The notes: generated by a model from the letters alone, not told the origin. DNA of 64,000 nucleotides from an uncultured Tenacibaculum sp. (GCA_947496185.1 CANMCD010000012.1:87984-151983); one strand, 5' to 3'. Counted from the first letter of the stretch, positions 30,337-39,816 are shown. Translations and numbers: made by a program.

Positions 30337-30816
30337 TTAGTAAGCGGTTTTATCGTTTTTTTGTGTCCATTTTTCAAAAGGCTCCAAAGCTATATCACGT
30401 CCAACTTGTTGAAAAGGAATGTTTCTTTCGTGATAAGGTAAAGGAATTTCTTTATAGATAAATTCATCATCAAATCCAACATTTGCTGCATCGATTTGAT
30501 TGCACCCATAATAAACTTTTTTAGGACGTGCCCAATAAATCGCACCTAAACACATAGGGCAGGGTTCACATGAAGTATAAATAATGCAATCTTCCAATTG
30601 AAAAGAATCTAGGTTTTTACAAGCATCTCTTATAGCAGTCACTTCAGCATGAGCGGTAGGATCATTTGTAGAAGTAACTTTATTATTACCTCTTCCAACG
30701 ATCTTTCCATCTTTGACAATAATACATCCAAACGGCCCTCCTTCGTTGTTGTCTATTCCGCCTAAAGCTGCTTTTACAGCTTCTTCCATGAATTTTAGAT
30801 GTTCTGTTTTATCCAT
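30337..30816 (-). CDS. guaD: Guanine deaminase, CDA-fold
   Basis: Converts guanine to xanthine. The 159 residues belong to the cytidine-deaminase fold, and the sequence resembles Bacillus subtilis GuaD through its whole length, including the C-terminal GFDDEFIYKE that separates it from tRNA adenosine deaminase TadA. Zinc and catalytic residues are His56 and Glu58 in HAEV and Cys86/Cys89 in PCPMC. NEGGPFGCIIVKDG is the usual N-terminal motif. It is the first gene of a two-gene unit with the epimerase-like gene. Confidence 0.9.
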   Translation of the reverse strand: MDKTEHLKFMEEAVKAALGGIDNNEGGPFGCIIVKDGKIVGRGNNKVTSTNDPTAHAEVTAIRDACKNLDSFQLEDCIIYTSCEPCPMCLGAIYWARPKKVYYGCNQIDAANVGFDDEFIYKEIPLPYHERNIPFQQVGRDIALEPFEKWTQKNDKTAY

Positions 30817-31003
30817 TGTTTTTGTTTCTAAAGATACTTAATTAGATCCAATAGGGTACTTTAATTCCAGTTGTTTCTAGCTAAAATGACCACTTATACT
30901 TCTAAATATAGAGATTATTACTAAAAATATGTGGTTTAATACCTTTTCTAAAAAAGCATTTTTACTTATAGTTACTTTTATAAGGTACAAAAACTAACAT
31001 ATA

Positions 31004-32467
31004 ATGAAAATATATTTGAAAACCAGTGTGATGCTAGTAACTGCATTAACACTAATGGTTTCGTGTAAAAAAAATACGAATACCAAAAAGGAAGAAAATA
31101 CTTTAGGTGAAAAATTACCCGAAAAAGGAACTACGCTTTGTAAAGCAATTTGGTTTCCTCATTCACAAACCCCTGCACCATTGGAAGGAAAAGGAAGTCC
31201 ATTTGATGTGAAAAGTTCGACGAATCATATTTTTCACCAATGGTCTTGGCAAAAATTTTTATGGCTTACGAAACCGACTAATTCGACCAAAGGAGAAACC
31301 ATCCCTTTGTTTTTAAATAGTAATGATATTTTTCAGGTAGATGCACATTTATACAAAACACAACGATACGATGAGGCTACTGTTTTTTTAAATGATACAG
31401 TGCAAGCAGGGTCAGGCGCAGCACTAAAAACAAACCCTAAATACAACCAATTAAATAAATCGCATACTGTGTTTTATTCTATTCATGTGAATGATATTTT
31501 CTTAAACGCAGCAAAATCGTTTAAAGAGGAAATTTTGGCTAAAAGAATCGGGTTAGATAATACTGCCAGTTTTCCAGTAGGAGCTTTTGAATTAAAAGTT
31601 TCTTGGGTATCTACAGAGGCTATTGCCGAAAAAGATCGTCAGAATTACTATATCACTAAAGCTGTTATAAATAAAAGTAGTGGAGACTATAAGTTAACTG
31701 AAGTTGCTTTATTGGGAATGCATGTGGTAGGAATTGTTGAAAATCATCCAGAGTTTATTTGGGCTACTTTTGAACATGCTGACTTAGGCCCTGATTACAA
31801 TTGGAAGAAAGGAAATGCCTATGCCAATGATGAAAAACTGTTGTTTACTGCAGGGGAAACTTCAGGACTAGATGGTATTACTTGGGAAAAAGCTACACGA
31901 CGTGCCAAGGAAGAAAATAAAGCCTATCATTTGTTTGAATACGGTGTTCCCAGATACACTCAAGGAGCGCGTTTAGGAGAGTTGATGAATTCTAGTCAAT
32001 CAGAACCTAGAAATTATAATAATATTAAGGAGATTAATAGATGTGTTCGACAAAACTTACGTGATGTTTGGAAAAATTATTTTTATAATGGCTCGATTTG
32101 GATAAATACAGATGGCTTATCTCCCAAACATCAGGTTGAAAAAATAGTAGAACTTGGTGAATGCATTGCAAACGGCGGAAAAGGCTCTGCTGCTAGAGGT
32201 TCTCTTAATTGCGCAAATATTACAATGGAAACCTATACACAAACTTTTCAAAATAGTTTTTCAAAAATAAATGCTTCAGATTTGGCAAACTGTTTTAGTT
32301 GTCATAACGCATTGAATTTTCAAACGACGGATAAAAATAAGTCACCATTATACCTTAGTCATGTGTTTAATGGTTATTTGATAAGAGAGCAAGGAAAAAC
32401 TTATGAAGAAGTAGAGCTATTGAAAGCAAAACATGAACTAGAAACGTTTATCAAAAAATCGTTATAG
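31004..32467 (+). CDS. Lipoprotein with one c-type heme motif, function unknown
   Basis: A 487-residue protein with a lipoprotein signal (lipobox LMVSC, Cys21) followed by a charged linker. A single CFSCH heme-attachment motif is at 430-434, near the C-terminus. Conserved-looking strings such as HQWSWQKFLWLTKP and HVVGIVENHPEFIWATFEH recall large secreted cytochrome-like proteins of unknown role. No other cytochrome gene stands nearby. The long N-terminal domain of about 400 residues is unassigned. A terminator follows, shared with fumC. Confidence 0.78.
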   Translation: MKIYLKTSVMLVTALTLMVSCKKNTNTKKEENTLGEKLPEKGTTLCKAIWFPHSQTPAPLEGKGSPFDVKSSTNHIFHQWSWQKFLWLTKPTNSTKGETIPLFLNSNDIFQVDAHLYKTQRYDEATVFLNDTVQAGSGAALKTNPKYNQLNKSHTVFYSIHVNDIFLNAAKSFKEEILAKRIGLDNTASFPVGAFELKVSWVSTEAIAEKDRQNYYITKAVINKSSGDYKLTEVALLGMHVVGIVENHPEFIWATFEHADLGPDYNWKKGNAYANDEKLLFTAGETSGLDGITWEKATRRAKEENKAYHLFEYGVPRYTQGARLGELMNSSQSEPRNYNNIKEINRCVRQNLRDVWKNYFYNGSIWINTDGLSPKHQVEKIVELGECIANGGKGSAARGSLNCANITMETYTQTFQNSFSKINASDLANCFSCHNALNFQTTDKNKSPLYLSHVFNGYLIREQGKTYEEVELLKAKHELETFIKKSL

Positions 32468-32545
32468 AAAATTAGTAACGATTAATAGCGCTATTATGTA
32501 GCCGTGTTATAAATCTCTTATAACGGGGTTAATAATAAATATAAA

Positions 32546-32580
32546 AGCCACGCTAAAACGATATTTAGCGTGGCTTTTTT
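32546..32580. terminator. Bidirectional terminator between the heme lipoprotein gene and fumC
   Basis: AGCCACGCTAAA (32546-32557) pairs with TTTAGCGTGGCT (32564-32575) and is flanked by A-runs and T-runs. A smaller hairpin, GTTATAA/TTATAAC at 32506-32524, lies before it. Confidence 0.88.
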
Positions 32581-32622
32581 GATATGTATTTATATACTAT
32601 TATTTATATTGGATGGTTGTTA

Positions 32623-34020
32623 TTATTTCAAACTTCCAATCATATCTATAGGCTGTACCCACTCATCATATTGTTCGGCAGTAACATGTCCTAAATTGAT
32701 AGCTTCTTCTTTTAAGGTAGTTCCATTTGCATGAGCAGTATTGGCAATCTCAGCTGCTTTATAATAACCAATTTTGGTATTCAAAGCAGTTACTAACATT
32801 AACGAATTGTTTAATAGTTCATTAATACGCGTATGATTGGGTTCAATTCCAGCAGCACAGTTTACATCGAAAGACACACAAGCATCGCCAATTAATTGCG
32901 CTGATTGAAGTACATTCGCAGCCATCATAGGTTTAAAAACATTCAATTCATAATGTCCTTGAGTACCACCAACCGTTACAGCTACATCGTTACCCATTAC
33001 TTGTGCACAAACCATTGTTATTGCTTCTGCTTGTGTTGGATTTACTTTTCCAGGCATGATAGAAGATCCTGGTTCGTTTGCAGGAATGATAAGTTCTCCA
33101 ATTCCAGAACGAGGTCCTGAAGCCATTAAACGAATATCGTTGGCTATCTTGTTAAGAGAAACTGCTAGTTGTTTTAGGGCAGCATGCGTTTCTACTAAAG
33201 CGTCATGAGCAGCTAGTGCTTCAAACTTATTTTCAGCAGTTACAAAAGGTAATCCCGTGAACTCAGCAATGTATTTAGCAACCAAAGTATCATATCCTTT
33301 AGGTGTGTTTAATCCTGTACCTACAGCAGTACCACCTAAGGCAAGTTGTGATAAATGTGCCAAAGAGTTTTTTAATGCGTTTAAACCAAAATTTAATTGC
33401 GCTACATATCCAGAAAATTCTTGTCCAAGTGTTAAAGGAGTTGCATCCATAAGATGTGTTCTACCTATCTTAACAACGTCTTTAAAGGCTTCTGATTTTT
33501 TTTGTAATGTATCACGTAGTTGTTCTACTCCCGGGATGGTAACTTCCACTACTTTTTTATAAGCAGCGATATGCATTCCTGTAGGGAAGGTATCGTTAGA
33601 CGATTGTGACTTATTTACATCATCATTAGGTTGAATGGTCTTTTCACCCTCTCCGATGATATTGCCAGCTATTTCATGAGCTCGGTTGGCAATTACTTCG
33701 TTAACGTTCATGTTAGATTGTGTACCAGAACCCGTTTGCCAAATAACTAAAGGAAATTGATCGTCGTGTTTACCTGCTAATATTTCGTCACAAACTTGCG
33801 CTATTAGGTCACGTTTTTTTTCCTCTAAAGCACCCAATTCACAATTTGTATAGGCAGCTGCTTTTTTTAAGTAAGCAAATCCATAAACTACTTCTAAAGG
33901 CATAGAGGAAGCAGGGCCGATCTTAAAATTATTTCTAGAACGTTCCGTTTGTGCTCCCCAATATTTATCAGCAGGAACCTCTACTTGTCCCATGGTATCT
34001 TTTTCGATTCTGTATTTCAT
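32623..34020 (-). CDS. fumC: Class II fumarate hydratase
   Basis: Interconverts fumarate and malate in the citric acid cycle without an iron-sulfur cluster. The 465 residues are standard. The signature [13 protein letters not shown] holds the flexible substrate loop; [16 protein letters not shown] and [10 protein letters not shown] are the other active-site segments. The start [11 protein letters not shown] is typical. A possible -7 element (TAATTTTG on the minus strand, 34065 to 34058) is 38 bases before the start. Confidence 0.97.
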   Translation of the reverse strand: MKYRIEKDTMGQVEVPADKYWGAQTERSRNNFKIGPASSMPLEVVYGFAYLKKAAAYTNCELGALEEKKRDLIAQVCDEILAGKHDDQFPLVIWQTGSGTQSNMNVNEVIANRAHEIAGNIIGEGEKTIQPNDDVNKSQSSNDTFPTGMHIAAYKKVVEVTIPGVEQLRDTLQKKSEAFKDVVKIGRTHLMDATPLTLGQEFSGYVAQLNFGLNALKNSLAHLSQLALGGTAVGTGLNTPKGYDTLVAKYIAEFTGLPFVTAENKFEALAAHDALVETHAALKQLAVSLNKIANDIRLMASGPRSGIGELIIPANEPGSSIMPGKVNPTQAEAITMVCAQVMGNDVAVTVGGTQGHYELNVFKPMMAANVLQSAQLIGDACVSFDVNCAAGIEPNHTRINELLNNSLMLVTALNTKIGYYKAAEIANTAHANGTTLKEEAINLGHVTAEQYDEWVQPIDMIGSLK

Positions 34021-34107
34021 TTCTAACTATTTAAAATGCTATAAATTATATGATCCCCAAAATTACGAATTCTCGCTGTTTTCCTTATTTATTTTTATCA
34101 CATTTTA

Positions 34108-34138
34108 TTGGTTCAAATAAAAAATAATTTTAATTTTG
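34108..34138 (+). promoter_or_regulatory. Promoter of the small membrane protein gene
   Basis: TTG at 34108-34110 and TAATTTTG at 34131-34138 match both promoter elements with a 20-base spacer. It overlaps a TTG codon at 34136 and so rules that codon out as a start; the ATG at 34172 is the start. Confidence 0.7.
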
Positions 34139-34171
34139 CCTACTGTAAGAAATTTTCAATATAAGATACAA

Positions 34172-34345
34172 ATGTTAGATTTTTCAGAATTCTCAGGATT
34201 GGTTTTATTTATGTTTATTTTTACAGCTGGATTTTGGCTGTTAATATTCCTATTAACATTTGTTGTTCCTTATTGGATAGGAGGAACTATCTGGGAAAAC
34301 TTAAAATTAAAGAAAGAAGCTAAAAAGGCTGCTGAAGGTAAGTAG
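34172..34345 (+). CDS. Small membrane protein, 57 residues
   Basis: A short protein with one or two hydrophobic segments (about 8-45, rich in Phe and Leu) and a basic C-terminus with KLKKEAKK. The start is the ATG at 34172, because the upstream TTG in the same frame is part of the promoter. I do not recognise the family; its conservation should decide whether it is real. A proper promoter and a strong terminator on either side support that it is. It could be a membrane-anchoring or complex-stabilising subunit. Confidence 0.72.
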   Translation: MLDFSEFSGLVLFMFIFTAGFWLLIFLLTFVVPYWIGGTIWENLKLKKEAKKAAEGK

Positions 34346-34364
34346 TCTATTTTAAAATATATGT

Positions 34365-34399
34365 AAAAGCTCGTTCTATTTTATTAGAGCGAGCTTTTT
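34365..34399. terminator. Terminator between the small membrane protein gene and the M14 gene
   Basis: AAAAGCTCGTTCTA (34365-34378) pairs with TAGAGCGAGCTTTT (34385-34398), one G-U pair, six-base loop. The stem ends with A-runs and T-runs and serves convergent genes. Confidence 0.85.
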
Positions 34400-34421
34400 A
34401 ATGTTTTATATTTTACTAGGT

Positions 34422-36170
34422 TTAGTACAATTTAAAAACAGGAAGTCTTAAATGTACTTTTTCATAATGTGCACTTTGCTTATAAATGAAGTTTAATTGC
34501 TCATAAGGATTGCTAGCAAACTTTTTATCAGTGTTTATTTTATCGTCTAGTTGTTTTTTTATAGCTGGGTTTTCTGCTAGAATTTCGGCAGCAATATCTT
34601 CAAAAACATAGGCAGAAAAACCTTCTTTACGTTGTAAAATAGTATCAAAAAAATTCCAATTAAAAAAAGAGTCTGTGGCTGCTGCTTCTAAAGTTTCTAT
34701 AATATATCGGATTCCTTTTTGTTTTGTAGGAATAATAATATCTCCTTTTTTAAACTGAATGTTTTTTGTGACTTTTTTTACTTTGGTATCATGATGTAAA
34801 TAATGTCCTTCGTATGCCTGTTTTTTTGTTTTGTAGTCAGCGATATATTGAACCGTTACTTTTATAAGGGTATCTTTTTTTAAACGACTAAATTTAATAT
34901 GATTATTCTCTAACCGTTCAACAACTCGATACCAGCCTTGTTTTAATAGGTAGGCTTTTGGAATTGTTACTTTTTTAGTAGCTAGAAAATTATTGTAGTA
35001 AGAAACAGGGAATGTATAGGGTTTCGTCCTGTCATAAAACAAACGTTTGCCTGAGGTTATTTTACTTTCTTTGTAAATAGCTTTATAGCCTTTAAAAGAC
35101 AGGGTGCTAGGAGTGTTCTTATCTGGACTAAAAGCAATAGGGTATGATGTTGTATTTAGCCATTGTTTTAGGGCGTTGGTTCTTATTTTTTTGATGTTTA
35201 TTTGTTCTTTAACAGCAAAGTCTAAAGTAGAAAATAAAAGTTCATACGTTTGTTCTACTCTTATTTTATAAGGTTTCAGCATGTGGGTTTCAACCATCAA
35301 GCCTAGTGTGTTAAAAAGAGAAGTATACCCTGTAGAGTATCTAGGGGTATCATAAAATTGTGTCCATCCTTTTTCAGGAGTACTTCCCCAAACATTAACA
35401 TACGGAGTTATATCGATGCTTTTTTGGGCAAGAGATTGCTCAATATAAGGACGCATTTCTTTTTCAAGGTATACACCAAGTGTTCCTCCAAGTTTGTTAT
35501 GCTGTGTAAATAAATGTGTAATCGCATACTGATAGTCAGCTCCGTTACTTACATGATTGTCTATAAAGATATCAGGATCAAGTAGATGAAATATTTTAGC
35601 AAAGGTTGCTGCGTTTTTAGTGTCTTGTTTGATGAAATCTCTGTTTAAATCATAGTTTCTAGTATTCCCACGAAACCCATATTCTTTTGGGCCATTTTGA
35701 TTTGCTCGGGTATGTGAATTTCTTTGTAAGGCTCCTCCAATGTTGTAAACAGGAATAATTCCTATTAATACATTTTGGTATTTTTTTTTCAAGGAACCAT
35801 TTTGTGTTATATCCCGTAATAAAAGCATAGAAGCATCGATTCCATCAGATTCGCCAGGGTGAATCCCATTATTAATTAGAATACGTGTTTTGGTAGATTC
35901 TTTTAAAGATTGTATAGAAGAGTTTCCATCACTATTAAATACTACAAGGTGTAATGGTTTGCCTATATCTGTTTCTCCAATTTCGAATATTGATATCTCT
36001 TTATGCGATGTAGAAAGTTGTTTATAGAAAGCTATGACATCTTTATATTGAGGAGTTTCTGTTCCGTTTGAAGTTTCAAATAGGGAAGTAAACTCCTTTT
36101 TTTCTCCTTTTTGTTGTGAGTAGGATACTAGTCCAATAAGAAGAAAAAATATTCCTATAATTTTTTTCAT
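34422..36170 (-). CDS. M14-family zinc carboxypeptidase, secreted
   Basis: A 582-residue peptidase with signal peptide MKKIIGIFFLLIGLVSYSQ. Zinc ligands are His104 and Glu107 in HPGES, with the third His in DNHVSNGADY; the catalytic glutamate is in GLMVETHML. Residues from about 330 on form an extra domain of unknown fold. It may cut exported peptides or cell-wall peptides in the periplasm. No T9SS C-terminal domain is seen. It is third in the ddl-coaD-M14 unit, 47 bp after coaD. Confidence 0.86.
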   Translation of the reverse strand: MKKIIGIFFLLIGLVSYSQQKGEKKEFTSLFETSNGTETPQYKDVIAFYKQLSTSHKEISIFEIGETDIGKPLHLVVFNSDGNSSIQSLKESTKTRILINNGIHPGESDGIDASMLLLRDITQNGSLKKKYQNVLIGIIPVYNIGGALQRNSHTRANQNGPKEYGFRGNTRNYDLNRDFIKQDTKNAATFAKIFHLLDPDIFIDNHVSNGADYQYAITHLFTQHNKLGGTLGVYLEKEMRPYIEQSLAQKSIDITPYVNVWGSTPEKGWTQFYDTPRYSTGYTSLFNTLGLMVETHMLKPYKIRVEQTYELLFSTLDFAVKEQINIKKIRTNALKQWLNTTSYPIAFSPDKNTPSTLSFKGYKAIYKESKITSGKRLFYDRTKPYTFPVSYYNNFLATKKVTIPKAYLLKQGWYRVVERLENNHIKFSRLKKDTLIKVTVQYIADYKTKKQAYEGHYLHHDTKVKKVTKNIQFKKGDIIIPTKQKGIRYIIETLEAAATDSFFNWNFFDTILQRKEGFSAYVFEDIAAEILAENPAIKKQLDDKINTDKKFASNPYEQLNFIYKQSAHYEKVHLRLPVFKLY

Positions 36171-36217
36171 ACAAATAAATTAGATTGTATATGTCTCTTT
36201 ATTATTAATTAGGTGTC

Positions 36218-36673
36218 CTATTTAGGGTGTACTGCTTCAGGAACCAATCCTGTATAATCCCCATCATTTCGTATTACATCTCTCACAATAGATGAAGAGA
36301 TGTAGCTTTTTCCTGAAGAAGTTAACAAGAAAACGGTTTCGATTTCAGATAGTTTTCTATTGGTATGAGCAATGGCTTTTTCAAATTCAAAATCAGCTGG
36401 ATTTCTCAATCCTCTTAGGATAAAATCAACATTTTGATCTCGACAAAAATTTACTGTCAATCCCGAATAAGTAACCACTTTTATCTTTGGTTCGTGCTTG
36501 AAAGTCTCTTCAATAAAACGCTTTCTTTCTTCTAAAGAAAACATGTATTTTTTATCTGCATTTTTACCTATGGCAATAATTAATTCATCAAATAAAGTTA
36601 CCCCACGTTCAATGATGTCAACATGGCCTAAGGTAATGGGATCAAAAGATCCTGGAAATATTGCTTTTTTCAT
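36218..36673 (-). CDS. coaD: Phosphopantetheine adenylyltransferase
   Basis: Transfers AMP to 4'-phosphopantetheine in coenzyme A synthesis. The 151 residues carry the nucleotidyltransferase motif TLGH at 14-17, PGSFDP before it, and the second nucleotide motif YISSSIVRD. The RGLRN string is diagnostic for CoaD. It lies between ddl (36 bp) and the M14 gene. Together these genes form a unit known in flavobacteria. Confidence 0.96.
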   Translation of the reverse strand: MKKAIFPGSFDPITLGHVDIIERGVTLFDELIIAIGKNADKKYMFSLEERKRFIEETFKHEPKIKVVTYSGLTVNFCRDQNVDFILRGLRNPADFEFEKAIAHTNRKLSEIETVFLLTSSGKSYISSSIVRDVIRNDGDYTGLVPEAVHPK

Positions 36674-36709
36674 TAGTTTTAAAATTTAAAAGTCATGGTG
36701 TTGTACTAT

Positions 36710-37684
36710 TTATATCGTTAACGCTTGTTCGATTGCGTTTCCAAAAAGTTCTGTTAATGTGATACCGTGATGAGCGGCTTGTTGCGGTAGTATACTCGCC
36801 TCGGTCATTCCTGGTACAGTATTCATTTCTAAAAAATGAGGTTCATCATTTACCAAAATATATTCCGAACGAGAAAACCCTTTCATACCAAGAACTTTGT
36901 ATACTTTTAAAGCAATTTCTTTTACTTTTGCTTCTTGTGTTTTATTAAGTCTAGCTGGGGTAATTTCTTGTGATTCTCCCATATATTTAGCTTCATAATC
37001 AAAAAAATCATTTTCAGATACAATTTCCGTTATAGGGAGTACGATAGTTTCACCTTGATAGGTAATAACACCTACAGAAACTTCAGTACCGTCTAAAAAG
37101 CGTTCGATAAGTATTTCACGATCTTCTTGAAAAGCTTTTTCAATGGCGGCGATCATATTTTCTTCTTTATAGACTTTAGAAATACCAAAACTAGATCCAG
37201 CATTATTAGGTTTTACAAAACAGGGAAGCCCAACTTTTGTAATAATATTCTTTACAGAAAAATTTTCTCCCTGGTTTATGTAAACTGAGGTTGCGGTAGC
37301 GATATTGTATTTTCGGACAATACTCAGGGTGTCTCTTTTGTTAAAGGTTAATGCCATTTGATAAAAAGGAGCAGAAGTATGTTTCAGGTTAATTAAGTCA
37401 AAATAAGCAAGTAAACTTCCATTTTCTCCAGGATCTCCATGAATGGCATTAAACACACAATCAAAAAGTATCAACTGATTATTTATTGTAAAAGAAAAGT
37501 TGTTTTTGTCAATAGGATATTCTTTGCCTTCTATTGCTACTACCCATTTTTGGGGTAGGATAAGTACTTTATAAACATGATACTTTTCTTTATCTAAATG
37601 ATTATATACCACGTGACCACTTTGCAGTGAAATTTCTACTTCAGAGGAATATCCCCCCATAACAACGGCAATGTTTTTTTTCAT
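36710..37684 (-). CDS. ddl: D-alanine--D-alanine ligase
   Basis: Makes the D-Ala-D-Ala dipeptide for peptidoglycan. The 324 residues show the ATP-grasp fold: GGYSSEVEISLQSG near the start (substrate loop), KPNNAGSSFG, and the metal site in FLEMNTVPGMTEAS. SEYILVNDEPHFLEMN is the standard end of the ATP-grasp core. Two possible -7 elements on the minus strand (at 37739-37746 and 37748-37755, read CAAACTTA and CAAAAATA on the plus strand) lie 54-71 bases upstream. Confidence 0.96.
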   Translation of the reverse strand: MKKNIAVVMGGYSSEVEISLQSGHVVYNHLDKEKYHVYKVLILPQKWVVAIEGKEYPIDKNNFSFTINNQLILFDCVFNAIHGDPGENGSLLAYFDLINLKHTSAPFYQMALTFNKRDTLSIVRKYNIATATSVYINQGENFSVKNIITKVGLPCFVKPNNAGSSFGISKVYKEENMIAAIEKAFQEDREILIERFLDGTEVSVGVITYQGETIVLPITEIVSENDFFDYEAKYMGESQEITPARLNKTQEAKVKEIALKVYKVLGMKGFSRSEYILVNDEPHFLEMNTVPGMTEASILPQQAAHHGITLTELFGNAIEQALTI

Positions 37685-38106
37685 AATTAAATGATTTCAA
37701 TAATATTCTAAAGCATATTTGGATTAAACTTTCCATTACAAACTTACCAAAAATAATAAGATACTTTTTATTGGATGTTTGTCTATTTCTAATTTTATTG
37801 GTAAACATAATTAGGTTTAAATTGGTATTGATGTATAGTCGATTTTATCCATTTTAAATCAATTTAGAGAAAAAAAGGGTCTTTTTTTGGAGGGTTTAAA
37901 GACTAGCGTGTGTTTTGAGGGATATATTGTATAGCAAAATTTCAACTCATTTTCGGTTAAAAATAAAAAGTCAAGATGAGTCCTATATCTTAGACGTATC
38001 ATCGAGATGAGATGAAACCAAGAGTTTTCTCAAAAAAAATATGCAACCTTTATTAGATAATTTATACCATTTGCGACATAGGTAATACCTAAAAAACAAA
38101 CATTTT
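37685..38106. other. 422-bp gene-free stretch between LysR and ddl
   Basis: AT-rich. Its right part contains a 13-bp palindrome TAGGTAATACCTA (38079-38091) 16 bases beyond the LysR stop, and an A7/T7 hairpin (37870-37888). Possible ddl -7 elements are near 37739-37755. An 11-bp sequence TTTCAACTCAT (37940-37950) recurs inverted at 40034-40044. I find no coding frame of note. Confidence 0.5.
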
Positions 38107-39015
38107 TTATAATGTATATTTTGATGCTTCTTTCGAGATAATTGTTTCTATTTTTTCAATTTCATTTTTTGATTTTTGCTTATTTATTTTTGCAAAATAA
38201 ACAATGTCTGTCAATTCTTTATTGCATTTCCAAATAAGCTTAAGATTCTTGTTCTTTACCTCTTGTTCACATAAAAAACTAGGAATTAATGCAATGCCGT
38301 TGCTCGTCTTTAAGCATCGAATGATTGAATTCATATTAGGAACAATATAATTTGGTTTATTGTATTGTTTTCTATTAAAGTTTAAAAGCCAAAATTGTTT
38401 TATAAATCCAGTAACATTTGAGGAGCTATACCAAATTTGATTTTTAAGTTCATTTTCTAATACATTCCACTTTTTATTTACAATTGCTTTTTCTATTTCA
38501 TCTGTATCCACACTATTACTAGAAACTAACCATACTTCTTGATTGAAAAAACACGTATAACTAATATTCTGATTCTTGTTTTTCTTTGGTGTAATAACTA
38601 AATCTAAAATGCCTTCTTCTAATTCCTTTAGCATTTGAGGGTATTCTCCAAAATGAGCTATAATATCAAAATCAAAACAACTCATATTGGGTTCAAATAA
38701 AGTTTGAAAAATCTCCGAGCACATTCCAACACTAACAGTTTTTCTATTTCCTGTTCCTGTTTTTTTAAAATGCTTTTCTGATTTTTCTAATTTCTGTAAT
38801 GCATCTAAAATATAATCATATAGAATTATTGCTCTTTCTGTTGGTACCATAGTTCGAGGTTTTCTTTCAAAAAGTTTATATCCTACATATGACTCCAAAG
38901 AACTGATATGTAAACTAACTCCAGGTTGAGATGAAAAAAGTCTTTCAGACGCTCTTGTTAAATTCCCTTCTTCATATACCGCTTTAAAGGTTCTATACCA
39001 TTCAAAATTTACCAT
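38107..39015 (-). CDS. LysR-family transcriptional regulator
   Basis: A 302-residue regulator with a winged helix-turn-helix at the N-terminus (residues 1-60, core ASERLFSSQPGVSLHISSLE) and a periplasmic-binding-like effector domain (about 90-290). It is divergent from mdaB over 92 bp. The palindrome at 39029-39046 overlaps a -7 element for its own promoter and lies at an activator position for mdaB, so it probably represses itself and controls the reductase gene. The effector may be a quinone or oxidant, by analogy with MdaB regulators; this is inference. Confidence 0.9.
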   Translation of the reverse strand: MVNFEWYRTFKAVYEEGNLTRASERLFSSQPGVSLHISSLESYVGYKLFERKPRTMVPTERAIILYDYILDALQKLEKSEKHFKKTGTGNRKTVSVGMCSEIFQTLFEPNMSCFDFDIIAHFGEYPQMLKELEEGILDLVITPKKNKNQNISYTCFFNQEVWLVSSNSVDTDEIEKAIVNKKWNVLENELKNQIWYSSSNVTGFIKQFWLLNFNRKQYNKPNYIVPNMNSIIRCLKTSNGIALIPSFLCEQEVKNKNLKLIWKCNKELTDIVYFAKINKQKSKNEIEKIETIISKEASKYTL

Positions 39016-39028
39016 TGCTATTATATAT

Positions 39029-39046
39029 ATAATACAAATGTATTAT
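39029..39046. promoter_or_regulatory. Probable LysR operator in the lysR-mdaB intergenic region
   Basis: ATAATACA-AA-TGTATTAT is a perfect palindrome with 8-bp arms. It includes the minus-strand -7 box TACATTTG (39042 to 39035) of the LysR gene and lies 33 bp upstream of the mdaB -7 box, the usual place of a LysR recognition site. Confidence 0.62.
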
Positions 39047-39078
39047 TTCTATTATTATTACGATATTAAAATTGAAAA

Positions 39079-39086
39079 TATATTTG
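39079..39086 (+). promoter_or_regulatory. -7 promoter element of mdaB
   Basis: TATATTTG matches the consensus exactly, 21 bases before the ATG at 39108. No TTG stands at -33, which fits a promoter that needs the activator. Confidence 0.55.
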
Positions 39087-39107
39087 CCAAAAACAAATTC
39101 AATACTG

Positions 39108-39707
39108 ATGAAAAATATTTTAATAATAAATGGTTGGCATGCTTTTGCAGAAGCAAAAGGTTTATTCAATAAATCACTAAATACAATAGATACTTCTTTT
39201 TTTAATGCCTCAGAAAATTATGCGGTTAAAACAACTCAAATTAATAATGGATACGATGTAGAAAATGAGGTTTTAAAGCTTATTTGGGCTGATGTTATTA
39301 TTTATCACACCCCTATTTGGTGGTTTTCTATACCTTTTAAATTTAAAAAATACTTCGATGAAGTATTAACTGCTGGCTACGGAAATGGGCTTTGGATTAG
39401 TGATGGTAGAACTTCTAAAAACCCTAAAGTTAATTATGGAACAGGTGGGCTCTTAAAAGGGAAATACTACATACTAACATCAAGCTGGAATGCACCTAAG
39501 GAAGCGTTTACAATGCCTAATGAATTTTTTAATCAAACAAATGTTGATGCTGGTGTTATGTCTGGGTTTCACGCTATGAATAAATACTTAGGATTGACTT
39601 TAATAGATTCATTGCACTTTCATGATGTTGAAAAAAACGCAAATGTTCATGACGAGTTAAAAAAATACGAGCTCTTCCTTGAAAAAATATTTAGGGTTCA
39701 AGTATAA
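39108..39707 (+). CDS. mdaB: NAD(P)H-dependent quinone oxidoreductase, MdaB-like
   Basis: A 199-residue flavodoxin-fold enzyme that resembles E. coli MdaB along its full length: ILIINGWHAFA start, IWADVIIYHTPIWW core, SDGRTSKNPK, YILTSSWNAP and HAMNKYLG. It probably reduces quinones with NADPH through FAD. The start is the ATG at 39108. A TTG at 39072 in the same frame lies before the -7 box and would add 12 residues not found in the family. The LysR gene divergent from it is the likely regulator. A strong terminator follows. Confidence 0.9.
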   Translation: MKNILIINGWHAFAEAKGLFNKSLNTIDTSFFNASENYAVKTTQINNGYDVENEVLKLIWADVIIYHTPIWWFSIPFKFKKYFDEVLTAGYGNGLWISDGRTSKNPKVNYGTGGLLKGKYYILTSSWNAPKEAFTMPNEFFNQTNVDAGVMSGFHAMNKYLGLTLIDSLHFHDVEKNANVHDELKKYELFLEKIFRVQV

Positions 39708-39774
39708 AGTATTTAGCAATATTACATAAGTGCTAGACTGTAATCTTTTAATAAAAGAATTAGTATAATTTTTA

Positions 39775-39816
39775 AAAAGTATCAAAACGAATTAAAGCCA
39801 TAGTTTTGATACTTTT
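39775..39816 (+). terminator. Intrinsic terminator after mdaB
   Basis: AAAAGTATCAAAAC (39775-39788) and GTTTTGATACTTTT (39803-39816) form a perfect 14-bp stem with a 14-base loop, 67 bases after the mdaB stop. Confidence 0.8.

Noticed and set aside
34136-34171. TTG at 34136 as the start of the small membrane protein
   Set aside because: It overlaps the -7 box at 34131-34138, so it would not be transcribed.
39072-39107. TTG at 39072 as the start of mdaB
   Set aside because: The -7 box TATATTTG lies downstream of it at 39079-39086, and the family begins at the ATG at 39108.
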